Below are positions 17,910-25,989 of a stretch of DNA of 64,000 bases, in pieces. The stretch spans positions 1 to 64,000 of the forward strand of contig NZ_WOAC01000006.1 in NCBI RefSeq assembly GCF_009749525.1, written 5' to 3'. A program made the position numbers and the translations under genes. Position 1 is the first letter of the stretch. The number at the start of each line of letters is the position of its first letter. This DNA is from Mesorhizobium xinjiangense. Its GTDB lineage: Bacteria; Pseudomonadota; Alphaproteobacteria; Rhizobiales; Rhizobiaceae. The notes below the pieces were generated by a model. It was not told where the DNA came from, ran no database searches, and saw nothing but the letters and a program-made list of their open reading frames with translations.

Positions 17910-19216
17910 GCCGCTGCCTTCGGCATGTCGCCGCGATCGGACGATCCGACATGGCGCACGCCGGACCGCTCGAACAGGTCGATCAGGGCGCCGATCGTGG
18001 CGTGGTGATCGAAATCGGACCGAACCCGGTGCTCGCCCGCCGCGCCTTGCCGCGACCGCAATTCCGGGTCACGCACCGCGCGTTCCATGGCTGCCGCAAG
18101 CTGGTCGGGCCGCTCCGGCTCGATGAGAATGCCGTTCTCGCCGTCGCGGATCAGTTCGGGTATGCCCGAAATGTCGGTCGAGATGCACATCAGCCCCTGG
18201 CTCTGGGCCTCTACGAGCACATTGGGCAGCCCGTCGCGGTCGCCGTTGCCGGAGATGCGGCAGGGCAGCACGAAAAGGTCCGACGCCCGGTAGGCTTCGA
18301 GCACCTGTTGTTGTGCGGCGCCACCGGCAAAGACGACCTTGCCGGCAAGCCCGACGCGCTCGGCCTGCGCCTTCAATTCGTCCTCCAGATCACCCCCGCC
18401 GATATGCGTCCAGCGCCATGAAAGATCGCCCGGCAGCCGCGCCAGCGCCTCCAGAAGCGTATCGAAACCCTTCTTGTGCACGGCCCGTCCGACCGACAGC
18501 AGGCGTACGGGTTCGCCTGGAGCACTCCCGTCCCTTGCGCCGGGCGTGCGCTCGGCATGGCCGAACCGGTCGAGATCGAGACCGTGATAGACCAGGCTCA
18601 CCCTGGAAGGGTCTGCGGCCAATGCCTTGAGATGATCGCAGCCGCCGGCCGTGCAGGTGACGACCCAGCGCGCCGAGGCCATCTTTTCCGACAATTCCCA
18701 GTCGGGCGATGTCCAGATGTCCTTGGCATGCGCCGATGCGCTCCACGGTGCGCCCAGCATATCGCCGGCATAGCGCGCGACCGAGGACGGGGTGTGGATG
18801 AAATGGCTGTAGATCCATGTCGCATCGGCCGGAAACTCCGCCGCCAGCACCAGCGCCTGGCCGAAACGGCGGCCGCGATTCGGCGTGAAATCGCGCTTGA
18901 GATCGGCCAGCCAGTGCCGCCACGCCTTTGCGTATCCCGGCAGGCGACGTGCCTTCAGCCATGCTTTCAGGACGCGCAACGGTTCCTGGTAGAGATATTC
19001 CGGCAGGTATGTGACCGGCGCCTTGATCTCGTCATGCACGGGATGGCGCTTCTTCGAGGTGGGATGACGCAGCGACACCAGCGACAGCCGGAAGCCTGCC
19101 TGCTCCAGCGCATGGATTTCCTGGGCGATGAAGGTTTCCGACAGGCGCGGATACCCCTTCAGAACGACGACGACATGGTCCGCCGCCGCCTGCCCGCCTG
19201 CAACGGGTCCGCTCAT
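17900..19216 (-). CDS. Glycosyltransferase family 4 protein (colanic-acid type)
   Basis: A 438-residue GT-B glycosyltransferase. The N-terminal domain carries VVVLKGYPRLSETFIAQEI, typical of exopolysaccharide GT4 enzymes such as WcaL/AmsK. The donor-binding half has VRLLSVGRAVHKKGFDTLLEA and GLPNVLVEAQSQGLMCISTD with the E-x7-E-like signature. The start codon overlaps the stop of the upstream gene at 19213 by four bases, so the two glycosyltransferases form an operon facing the importer genes. The sugar is unknown. Confidence 0.87.
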   Translation of the reverse strand: MSGPVAGGQAAADHVVVVLKGYPRLSETFIAQEIHALEQAGFRLSLVSLRHPTSKKRHPVHDEIKAPVTYLPEYLYQEPLRVLKAWLKARRLPGYAKAWRHWLADLKRDFTPNRGRRFGQALVLAAEFPADATWIYSHFIHTPSSVARYAGDMLGAPWSASAHAKDIWTSPDWELSEKMASARWVVTCTAGGCDHLKALAADPSRVSLVYHGLDLDRFGHAERTPGARDGSAPGEPVRLLSVGRAVHKKGFDTLLEALARLPGDLSWRWTHIGGGDLEDELKAQAERVGLAGKVVFAGGAAQQQVLEAYRASDLFVLPCRISGNGDRDGLPNVLVEAQSQGLMCISTDISGIPELIRDGENGILIEPERPDQLAAAMERAVRDPELRSRQGAAGEHRVRSDFDHHATIGALIDLFERSGVRHVGSSDRGDMPKAAAQR

Positions 19217-20373
19217 GCGGCCACTCCCACGCGCAGCGCCTGCACGCGCTCGCTGATGCGCTCCAGCCCGTCGAGCTGCGGAACGACATCGGCCATGGAA
19301 GGCGGTTCGGCCTGGAGCGCCTGTTCCATGGCCTCAACGAAGCGCTCGCCGTCGCGGGCCTCGTCTGCATCGATCATGCGCGCCCAGCCGAGCTCGCCGG
19401 CCCGCATCGCCCTGATCGCCTGCTCGCGCCTGGGATGGGTGCGCGGCACGAAGAGCGCCCGTTTGTCGGCCGACAGCACCTCGCAAAAGGTGTTGTAGCC
19501 GCACATGCCGACGACCAGACGGGCATCGGCGAGCACCAGATCGTGGTCGGCCTGGAAGTCGAGCAGCGTGACATTGTCGAGCGTGGCCGCCCGCTCGTGC
19601 AGTTCGCGCCGTTCCGCCTCGCTCATGAAGGCGCCCAGCGCCAGAACGAAACCGTATCTGCGCCCTCGCGCGGTTGCGGCCGCCGAACAGGCGGCGGCCA
19701 TGAGCCCGAAACCGTCGCCCCCGCCGCCGCTCGTGACCAGTATGGCCTGGCTGGCCAGCGGCACCGGGTTTTCGCCACCATTCGTGTCGCGGCGCAGGAA
19801 GCCCGTGAAGTGGACACGCCGGCGCACCCTGTCTGACAGTTCGACTGCCGACAGCGGATCGTTGAAATGTTCCGGGCCGTAGATCCAGATCTCGTCATAG
19901 AGACGCTCGAGATACGGCATCACCCCTTTGCGCTGCCATTCGCCGCTCAGGACGTCCGGCGCATCGAGCACCTCGCGCAAGCCCAGAACAGCCTTGCCGC
20001 CGCGCTGCCTGTGCCGCTCCAGCGTCGGCAGGAACTCGCGATGCAGGCCCAGCGGTTCCTTGTCGACGATGAGAAGATCGGGCACGAACGCCTCGTAAAG
20101 CGCGGCGATCTTTTCCATCCGCGCGTCGATGACCTGATCGATCGAGAGCACGCCGTCGGCCGAACGGTAGGAGCCGTCCGGCTGCTTGCGCACCGCCGGG
20201 ATCTGGCACACACGCACCCTTCGCGAATAGGTGTAGGCGCTGCCGAGCGGCGAGCCCGACACGATGACGATCTCGGCCGCCGGATCGCTTTCGGCGATGT
20301 GGTTGGCGATCGTGCGGGCACGGCGCAGATGCCCGAGGCCGAACGTATCATGGCTGTAGATGAGAATTTTCAT
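19213..20373 (-). CDS. MurG-like glycosyltransferase (GT28 fold)
   Basis: A 386-residue protein beginning MKILIYSHDTFGLGHLRRA. The glycine-rich motif after strand one and the C-terminal LVVGMCGYNTFCEVLSADKR place it with MurG/GT28-like proteins and make it a distant relative of the gene at 6282. ATG 20373 is preferred over GTG 20382, which adds only three residues. It heads a two-gene operon with the GT4 gene downstream. No membrane segments are obvious. Expected to glycosylate an intermediate of the same glycan, but neither donor nor acceptor can be read from the sequence. Confidence 0.8.
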   Translation of the reverse strand: MKILIYSHDTFGLGHLRRARTIANHIAESDPAAEIVIVSGSPLGSAYTYSRRVRVCQIPAVRKQPDGSYRSADGVLSIDQVIDARMEKIAALYEAFVPDLLIVDKEPLGLHREFLPTLERHRQRGGKAVLGLREVLDAPDVLSGEWQRKGVMPYLERLYDEIWIYGPEHFNDPLSAVELSDRVRRRVHFTGFLRRDTNGGENPVPLASQAILVTSGGGGDGFGLMAAACSAAATARGRRYGFVLALGAFMSEAERRELHERAATLDNVTLLDFQADHDLVLADARLVVGMCGYNTFCEVLSADKRALFVPRTHPRREQAIRAMRAGELGWARMIDADEARDGERFVEAMEQALQAEPPSMADVVPQLDGLERISERVQALRVGVAA

Positions 20374-20490
20374 GCACGGCACGGCAGAGCTGTGGTTGAA
20401 CGGGTACGGCGAGGACGACCTCTACACGATTTGGCGGTCATTTCCAGTATCGAGCGCCTTCGGCCGTCGGGCGACATGGTATGCATTGCC

Positions 20491-21408
20491 TCATGGCGCA
20501 TCGTCGGACTGCAGGAACGCCTCGATCTCGGCAAGCAGCCACTGCCTGAATTGCGCCACCGACCCCTCGACGGGCTTCGATCGCGGCGTCACCAGATAAT
20601 AGGAGCTCCGGCTGCGGATGGGATGGTCGACCGCCTTGACCAACTGGCCGGCTTCGAGCTCCTGGCGCACCAGGAAGAGCGGCAGGAGCGCCACGCCGAT
20701 CCCGGCAATCGCCGCCTGGGCCACGGCGGCAAACTGGTCGAAGCGCATTCCCTGCGCCGGCGGCGGCGCAAGCCCGAGGCTGTCGAACCAATGCTCCCAG
20801 GCGCCGGGCCGCGAGGCCATGTGCAACAGCGGCAACCGCCCGAGATCGGCCGCGCCGCCGATGGCGTGATCGCCGAGAAAGGCCGGACTGCACAGGGGCG
20901 CGACCGTCTCGTGCATGAGCAGCATGCACTCCGCTCCGGGCCAATCGGACGCGCCGATATGGATGGCGGCGTCAATGCCCTCGACAGCGAAGTCGAACTG
21001 GCCGATCCTGTTGACGAAATTCAGGGTGATCTCGGGATGGCGGTCGAGAAAGCCGCGCATGCGCGGCATCAGCCATCGCGTGCCGAAGGTCGGCGTGACG
21101 GCGAGGTTCAAGGTGTTGCCATGCCGTTTCGTCATGACGTCGAGCGATGCGGTGCGGATGATCGACAACGCCTCGGTGATCCGCCGCGCATAGGCTGCAC
21201 CCTCCGCCGTCAAGGCGACGCCGCGCCTGCCGCGCGCGAACAGGGGCCTCCCCAGCAGGGTCTCGAGCGCGACGATCTGGCGGCTGATCGCGCCTTGCGT
21301 CAAGGAGAGCTCATGCGCCGCGGCAGTGAAGCTGCCCAGTCGCGCCACGGCCTCGAAGGCAGCGAGCGCGCTGGTGGACGGCAGGAGGCGGCGCGGAAGA
21401 GATTTCAT
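20491..21408 (-). CDS. LysR family transcriptional regulator (GcvA-like)
   Basis: A 305-residue LysR regulator. The N-terminal winged helix-turn-helix is in LPSTSALAAFEAVARLGSF and AAAHELSLTQGAISRQIVAL. A substrate-binding domain of about 210 residues follows. ATG 21408 gives the standard length; the 50-residue open extension upstream would be translated from the repeat at 21474-21643 and is artefactual. It is divergent from glutaryl-CoA dehydrogenase, and such pairs (GcdR/GcdH) are known, so it probably responds to a glutarate-related metabolite. The effector is inferred. Confidence 0.9.
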   Translation of the reverse strand: MKSLPRRLLPSTSALAAFEAVARLGSFTAAAHELSLTQGAISRQIVALETLLGRPLFARGRRGVALTAEGAAYARRITEALSIIRTASLDVMTKRHGNTLNLAVTPTFGTRWLMPRMRGFLDRHPEITLNFVNRIGQFDFAVEGIDAAIHIGASDWPGAECMLLMHETVAPLCSPAFLGDHAIGGAADLGRLPLLHMASRPGAWEHWFDSLGLAPPPAQGMRFDQFAAVAQAAIAGIGVALLPLFLVRQELEAGQLVKAVDHPIRSRSSYYLVTPRSKPVEGSVAQFRQWLLAEIEAFLQSDDAP

Positions 21409-21473
21409 GCAAGGATTACTAAAGCTCATGGAAGAGTGAGTAAACGTTGCTTGCGATACAGCACCGGCATCCG

Positions 21474-21643
21474 CTAGTGGAACGAATTTGACATTCGATA
21501 CCCACTCGATGTCGACCCCGAGATCGAATGTCAAATTCAAAAGTTCCACTAGAATCATATACTTGCTAGTGGTTCTTTTGTTTCCAACATTTGCCCTCAG
21601 GGCCGATACAAATGGGATGCAAATGATGGAAACGAACCACTAG
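21474..21643. repeat. 170-bp double-hairpin repeat, copy 2
   Basis: Same orientation and length as copy 1 at 1094, differing at only a handful of positions. Hairpin 1 runs from CTAGTGGAAC to GTTCCACTAG and hairpin 2 from CTAGTGGTTC to GAACCACTAG. It fills most of the divergent region between the LysR gene and glutaryl-CoA dehydrogenase, ending 30 bp before the latter's ATG. Confidence 0.9.
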
Positions 21644-21673
21644 ATGCCGCCAGCTTATAGAGAGAGAACCGCC

Positions 21674-22861
21674 ATGACCAAACCGGCCCCTTTTGTCTGG
21701 AACGATCCGTTCCTCATCGAAGACCAGCTTTCCGAAGACGAGCGCATGATCCGCGACGGTGCGGCCGCCTTCGCTTCCGACAAGCTCGCTCCGCGCATCC
21801 AGGAAGCCTATATGGAGGAAAAGACTGACCCGGCGATCTTTGCCGAGATGGGCGCGGCCGGCCTCCTCGGCATCACGGTCCCGGAGGAATATGGCGGGCT
21901 CGGCGCCAATTACGTCACCTATGGGCTGGTTGCGCGCGAGGTCGAGCGCATCGATTCAGGCTACCGCTCGATGATGAGCGTGCAGTCGTCGCTCGTCATG
22001 TACCCGATCCAGGCCTATGGCTCGGAAGAGCAGCGGAAGAAATATCTGCCCAAGCTCGCATCCGGCGAATGGATCGGCTGTTTCGGCCTGACGGAGCCCG
22101 ATGCGGGCTCCGATCCCGGCGGCATGAAGACACGGGCCGACAAGATCGACGGCGGCTATCGCCTCAGCGGATCCAAGATGTGGATCTCCAACGCCCCGAT
22201 CGCCGACGTCTTCGTCGTCTGGGCGAAATCGGCGGCCCATGATGGCCAGATTCGCGGCTTCGTGCTGGAAAAGGGCATGAAGGGCCTGTCGGCGCCCAAG
22301 ATCGGCGGCAAGCTTTCGCTGCGCGCCTCGATCACCGGCGAAGTGGTCATGGACGGCGTGGAAGTCGGCGAAGACGCGCTGTTGCCCAACGTGTCCGGCC
22401 TCAAGGGTCCGTTCGGCTGCTTGAACCGCGCCCGCTACGGCATTTCATGGGGCGCGATGGGCGCGGCGGAGGATTGCTGGTTCCGCGCCCGCCAGTACGG
22501 ACTCGAGCGAAAGCAGTTCGGCAAGCCGCTTGCGGCCACGCAGCTCTATCAGAAGAAGCTCGCCGACATGCAGACCGAGATTGCGCTCGGCCTGCAGGGC
22601 TCGTTGCGCGTCGGCCGACTGTTCGACGAAGGCAAGATGGCGCCGGAAATGATCTCGATCGTAAAGCGCAACAATTGCGGCAAGGCGCTCGACATCGCGC
22701 GCCAGGCCCGCGACATGCATGGCGGCAACGGCATCCAGATCGAATATCACGTCATGCGCCACGCGCAGAATCTGGAAACGGTCAACACCTATGAGGGCGC
22801 GCATGACGTGCATGCGCTGATCCTCGGTCGGGCACAAACGGACATTCAGGCCTTTTTCTGA
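21674..22861 (+). CDS. gcdH: Glutaryl-CoA dehydrogenase
   Basis: A 395-residue FAD acyl-CoA dehydrogenase that oxidises and decarboxylates glutaryl-CoA to crotonyl-CoA in lysine, tryptophan and glutarate breakdown. The glutaryl-specific pattern is clear: [18 protein letters not shown], then [17 protein letters not shown], and the catalytic base Glu374 in [19 protein letters not shown] 21674 is chosen over the open frame from 21644 because it gives the family N-terminus [13 protein letters not shown]. The divergent LysR gene is the probable regulator, though a repeat occupies most of the intervening promoter space. Confidence 0.95.
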   Translation: MTKPAPFVWNDPFLIEDQLSEDERMIRDGAAAFASDKLAPRIQEAYMEEKTDPAIFAEMGAAGLLGITVPEEYGGLGANYVTYGLVAREVERIDSGYRSMMSVQSSLVMYPIQAYGSEEQRKKYLPKLASGEWIGCFGLTEPDAGSDPGGMKTRADKIDGGYRLSGSKMWISNAPIADVFVVWAKSAAHDGQIRGFVLEKGMKGLSAPKIGGKLSLRASITGEVVMDGVEVGEDALLPNVSGLKGPFGCLNRARYGISWGAMGAAEDCWFRARQYGLERKQFGKPLAATQLYQKKLADMQTEIALGLQGSLRVGRLFDEGKMAPEMISIVKRNNCGKALDIARQARDMHGGNGIQIEYHVMRHAQNLETVNTYEGAHDVHALILGRAQTDIQAFF

Positions 22862-22877
22862 TTTGACCGCCGCGCTA

Positions 22878-22992
22878 GCGCGCATATCTTTGCTTCAAAC
22901 GAAAACGTTTGAAGCAAAGATATGCGCGCCAGATCAATATGCTGGAGCATGTACCTTTCGCTCAAACGTCACCGTTTGAGCGGGACATGCTC
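22878..22992. repeat. RIME-like double-hairpin repeat, complete copy
   Basis: Hairpin A (22878-22929) is a near-perfect 24-bp stem from GCGCGCATATCTTTGC around an AAAA loop. The linker CAGATCAATATGCTGG follows. Hairpin B (22945-22992) runs from GAGCATGTACC to GGGACATGCTC. Related copies lie at 5234, 24890 and 28869, with a remnant at 54958. It follows the gcdH stop by 16 bp and could also serve as its transcript end. Confidence 0.85.
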
Positions 22993-23207
22993 TGGTCCTC
23001 ACACCAACGCCGCCCCGACCGGTGGCGTTGGCGTGCAGGACAACCTCTGCCGGCCTCCGTCTATCGAATGATCCACGATTCCAAAGTATCGGTCTCAACC
23101 TGCAATCGGCGCTTTCGATTTCGCCCGGGTGTGATAAGTTGAATATCGACAGGAGAGTTCGAATTGCGGGTGGCGGCTCCTGTCCATTTCGTTGGGGAGA
23201 CGCCCGC

Positions 23208-23429
23208 ATGTGCTATATGTCACGACAAACGTCCCTGGGCCCGAAACAGTTCGAGCAATTGCAGGAAATTTATCGCGCCGCCTGCCGCGTGCGATCGCAA
23301 TTGCCGGAATCGCACCCGGCAAGCGTGACGGCGACGCGCCTGATCGCGGCATTCACCGGCCAGGACGCCGAGCAGCAAGGCGCACGTGAGGCGTGGCTCA
23401 GAGAGGTGCGGCCGGCCGGCCACGCATAG
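23208..23429 (+). CDS. Hypothetical protein, 73 residues
   Basis: A small soluble protein starting MCYMSRQTSLGPKQFEQLQEIYRA (first 24 residues), helix-rich, with a charged middle and no membrane segment. ATG 23208 has a good ribosome-binding site, GGGGAGA at 23194-23200. The helical pattern with QLQEIYRAACR and TATRLIAAF resembles small conserved hypothetical proteins of Rhizobiales, but I do not recognise a named family. It is flanked by the gcdH-side repeats and a 514-bp non-coding stretch before a LuxR-type regulator. Confidence 0.6.
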   Translation: MCYMSRQTSLGPKQFEQLQEIYRAACRVRSQLPESHPASVTATRLIAAFTGQDAEQQGAREAWLREVRPAGHA

Positions 23430-23943
23430 ACCGCCCGACCAAGCAGCCACAATCAAAGACTTGTTCAGCCCTGTCGCAGTTGCGGTGGATGGCGGGAACC
23501 CGGCACGCTTTCCTGTGTCGGCACCGTGAATTGACCGCACCCGACCTTGCTCGCGCAACAGCCCTCCCTTCGTTTCATGCGACCCCATGTCGTTCGTCGA
23601 CCCCGGCGCGTTGAAATCCCTGCCCGCACCGCGCGCAGACCCTACGTCGATTGGATAGGGTGCCTACGCCAATAGGCGAGTATTTACGCAGTATTCCACA
23701 AAATATTCGGCTCTTCTTGACTTATGTTAAAGACGTCACAGAGCCATCACATAGTGTTAATGCAGTTTCATGCTTCGAGACCATATTGGGTGGCGGACGG
23801 ATCGGAGGGCGCATTCCAGTTCTCTTCGGCTGCCGGCGGGGCCAGAACCAGAACGTTCGAGAAGAATGCAATGCGATCATTCCGACTATCGGGGCTTGAA
23901 CGATCGCCAATCGGCGCTCAGCAGGCAAAAGGTGGAAATCTCC
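23430..23943 (+). other. Long non-coding region upstream of the LuxR-type regulator
   Basis: No convincing gene is seen on either strand. Bases about 23650-23780 are markedly AT-rich against the local average. They contain a small inverted repeat, GCCTA-CGCCAA-TAGGC (around 23670-23686), and the AT-rich run that follows looks like a promoter region. It probably carries regulatory sites and a long 5' untranslated region for the gene at 23944. Confidence 0.45.
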
Positions 23944-24723
23944 ATGCAACCCATGACAGGACAACCGGACGCACACACTGCATCACGCAATCTGGACGAC
24001 GGCGACCGAACCGCGGCACCTGCCCACGACGACCGGGCGCGCTGCGAGGCCGAATGCACCCTGCTGCTCATCGACGAACGGGCGCTTGACCGGGAATGCC
24101 TGGCCAGGGCGATTGCCGGACACAATCTGAAGATGAACGTCGTCGCGCTCGGATCGATCGACGAATGGTGCCAGGAGGAGGAACTGCACGCCCCGCTTGG
24201 CGCGGTTCTGGTCAATCTCGGAGCCCGGCAACTGGCCGACGGCAAAGCCAGCGAGGAGATCGGGCAGCTTGCTGCAAGGCTTCGGCCGGTGCCCGTGGTC
24301 GTCCTGGCCGACAATGACGATCTTGGCCAGATCCTGATGGCACTGGAAAGCGGTGTGCGGGGCTATATTCCAAGTTCGGTGGGTGTCGGCGTGTGCGCCG
24401 AGGCGGTTGCACTGGCCATGGCCGGCGGCATCTTCGTTCCCGCCAGCAGCGTGATGTCGGTGCGCCACCTTATCGGCGGCAAGTCCCAGGCGGACCGTTC
24501 CATGCAGGAGATTTTCACCCATCGCCAGGCCGAAGTGGCCGACGCGCTGCGCCGCGGCAAGGCGAACAAGATCATCGCCTATGAGTTGAACATGTGCGAG
24601 AGCACAGTGAAGGTTCACGTGCGCAACATCATGAAGAAGCTGAAGGCGACGAACCGCACGGAAGTGGCCTACAAGGTAAACGACCTGTATCGCAACGGCG
24701 GAACCATCGCCGCAAGCGCCTAG
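23944..24723 (+). CDS. LuxR/FixJ-type transcriptional regulator with degenerate receiver domain
   Basis: A 259-residue protein with an N-terminal receiver-like domain (about residues 36-155) and a C-terminal LuxR helix-turn-helix (about 185-250: FTHRQAEVADALRRGKANK, then STVKVHVRNIMKKLKATNRT). Aligned by eye to NarL-type receivers, the phospho-acceptor Asp is replaced by Asn (AVLVNLGAR) and the conserved Lys after strand five is absent (GYIPSS). It therefore probably does not receive phosphate. ATG 23944 follows GGTGG at 23931-23935. Its stop codon TAG (24721) is the first TAG of the adjoining 170-bp repeat. Targets are unknown. Confidence 0.82.
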   Translation: MQPMTGQPDAHTASRNLDDGDRTAAPAHDDRARCEAECTLLLIDERALDRECLARAIAGHNLKMNVVALGSIDEWCQEEELHAPLGAVLVNLGARQLADGKASEEIGQLAARLRPVPVVVLADNDDLGQILMALESGVRGYIPSSVGVGVCAEAVALAMAGGIFVPASSVMSVRHLIGGKSQADRSMQEIFTHRQAEVADALRRGKANKIIAYELNMCESTVKVHVRNIMKKLKATNRTEVAYKVNDLYRNGGTIAASA

Positions 24724-24889
24724 TGGTTCGTTTCCAACATTTGTATCCCATTTGTATTGGCCCTGAGGGAAAATGTTGGCAACAAAAGAACCACTATCAA
24801 GACTATGATACTAGTGGAATTTTTGAATTTGACATTCGATCTCTGGGGCGACATCGAGTTGGTATCGAATGTCAAATTCGTTCCACTAG
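24720..24889. repeat. 170-bp double-hairpin repeat, copy 3 (inverted)
   Basis: Inverted relative to copies 1 and 2. It is also exactly 170 bp, with terminal CTAGTGG and CCACTAG, and shows slightly more divergence, mainly in the linker and one arm. Its first bases create the stop codon of the LuxR-type regulator. Its right end abuts the RIME-like repeat at 24890. Confidence 0.9.
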
Positions 24890-25001
24890 CGCGCGTTCGC
24901 TTCGAACGGAAGCGTTTGAAGCAAAGATATGCGCGCCAGATCAATATGCTGGAACATGTACCTTTCGCTCAAACGATTCCGTTTGAGCGGGACATGTTCT
25001 A
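24890..25001. repeat. RIME-like double-hairpin repeat, degenerate hairpin A
   Basis: Hairpin A has a diverged left arm (GCGCGTTCGCTTCGAACG) against a conserved right arm (CGTTTGAAGCAAAGATATGC). The linker CAGATCAATATGCTGG and hairpin B (GAACATGTACC to GGGACATGTTC) are intact. It joins the 170-bp repeat on its left and precedes tRNA-Lys by 15 bp on its right. Confidence 0.85.
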
Positions 25002-25016
25002 AGTCATTGAAAAGAT

Positions 25017-25092
<76 letters not shown>

Positions 25093-25130
25093 ACGGGCCC
25101 GTGCGCCGAATTTCGCTCGGGAACGGCGGG

Positions 25131-25159
25131 TCTATAGCGGCTGAGTGCCGCTCATGCAA
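25131..25159 (-). promoter_or_regulatory. Promoter of tRNA-Lys
   Basis: Read on the minus strand: TTGCAT (25159-25154), 17-bp spacer, TATAGA (25136-25131). It resembles a sigma-70 type promoter and lies 38 bp before the tRNA 5' end, leaving a short processed leader. Confidence 0.65.
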
Positions 25160-25260
25160 GCCTTTCGGAGCAAACTTCTCCGCCTTTCTGTCAGGCCATG
25201 TGCAAACCGGCGCCGGCACCCGCCTCACAGCCCGCGCTCGCCTCACGGCCCGCCCTCGCC

Positions 25261-25974
25261 TCACGGATTGTCGAAATGCCAGGCGACGAGCGGGCGCATA
25301 TGCGCCATGAGGCCGTCCGGCAGGTCATTCGGCGTGCGAATGATGACCGGACCCTCGATCTCCGGGTCGGATTCGGATGCGACGAAGGCGCGGATGCGCC
25401 CGGCGATCGATTCGGCGTCCTCGGCCAGATGATAGCGGCGGAAAAGCACCGTGCCGGTTTCGTCCGAATAGGCATGAAGGCGATTTTCCCGTTCGCCGCG
25501 CGTTATGTCGAGGCCGGTTTCCTCGCGCACTTCGCGCGCCATGTTGAAATCGGCATCGGCGACCGCGCCGGAGAAATCGGCCTCCTCGAAGGAGCCGGCG
25601 GCGAAATAGACGCGCCCGGCATTGGCCGTGTGGGCACCCATGCGCACGGCGACCAGGGCGCCGTCTGCGGCGGCCAGCATGGCGTGCGCATAGGTGTGCT
25701 CGGCCGAGGCGACAGGCTTGACGCTGCGCCAATGCAGAAAGGTTGCATAGCGCACCAGATGGCAGCGTCCCTCGATGCGGCCGGCGCGGTAGGAAAGCTG
25801 CGCCAGCAGCACGACCTTGCCGTCGAAGAGCGCCGGATTGGCCGCCTTCTCGCGGCGCCAATTGGCCTCGATGGCAGCACGGTTCGCCGTTTCGAAGGGA
25901 TGCGGGCCCGGATCGAGCCGGACCCCGACCTCATCCACGGGCAGGATCACATTGCGCGGTATGTCAAAAGTCAT
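25261..25974 (-). CDS. NUDIX-domain hydrolase-like protein
   Basis: A 237-residue protein with a core Nudix signature MAREVREETGLDI near residue 150, supplying the metal-binding REVREE helix. The first half of the canonical Nudix box (G-x5-E) does not fit at standard spacing, as in several alphaproteobacterial subfamilies, so the substrate class is uncertain. ATG 25974 is preferred to TTG 25989, which abuts the stop of the upstream gene. It lies 15 bp downstream of the endonuclease/phosphatase-fold gene on the same strand, so the pair is probably one operon. Confidence 0.75.
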   Translation of the reverse strand: MTFDIPRNVILPVDEVGVRLDPGPHPFETANRAAIEANWRREKAANPALFDGKVVLLAQLSYRAGRIEGRCHLVRYATFLHWRSVKPVASAEHTYAHAMLAAADGALVAVRMGAHTANAGRVYFAAGSFEEADFSGAVADADFNMAREVREETGLDITRGERENRLHAYSDETGTVLFRRYHLAEDAESIAGRIRAFVASESDPEIEGPVIIRTPNDLPDGLMAHMRPLVAWHFDNP

Positions 25975-25989
25975 GAAGGAAAAAGCCAA

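Noticed and set aside
21409-21558. 50-residue N-terminal extension of the LysR regulator
   Set aside because: It would be read from the repeat and its flank; the true LysR N-terminus starts at ATG 21408 with a standard helix-turn-helix position.
24757-25002. Open frame of 81 codons spanning the 170-bp and RIME-like repeats on the plus strand, with relatives on the minus strand at 24720-24944 and 930-1178
   Set aside because: The frame is made entirely of inverted-repeat DNA, has no ribosome-binding site, and its translation recurs wherever the repeat does. It is repeat readthrough, not a gene.
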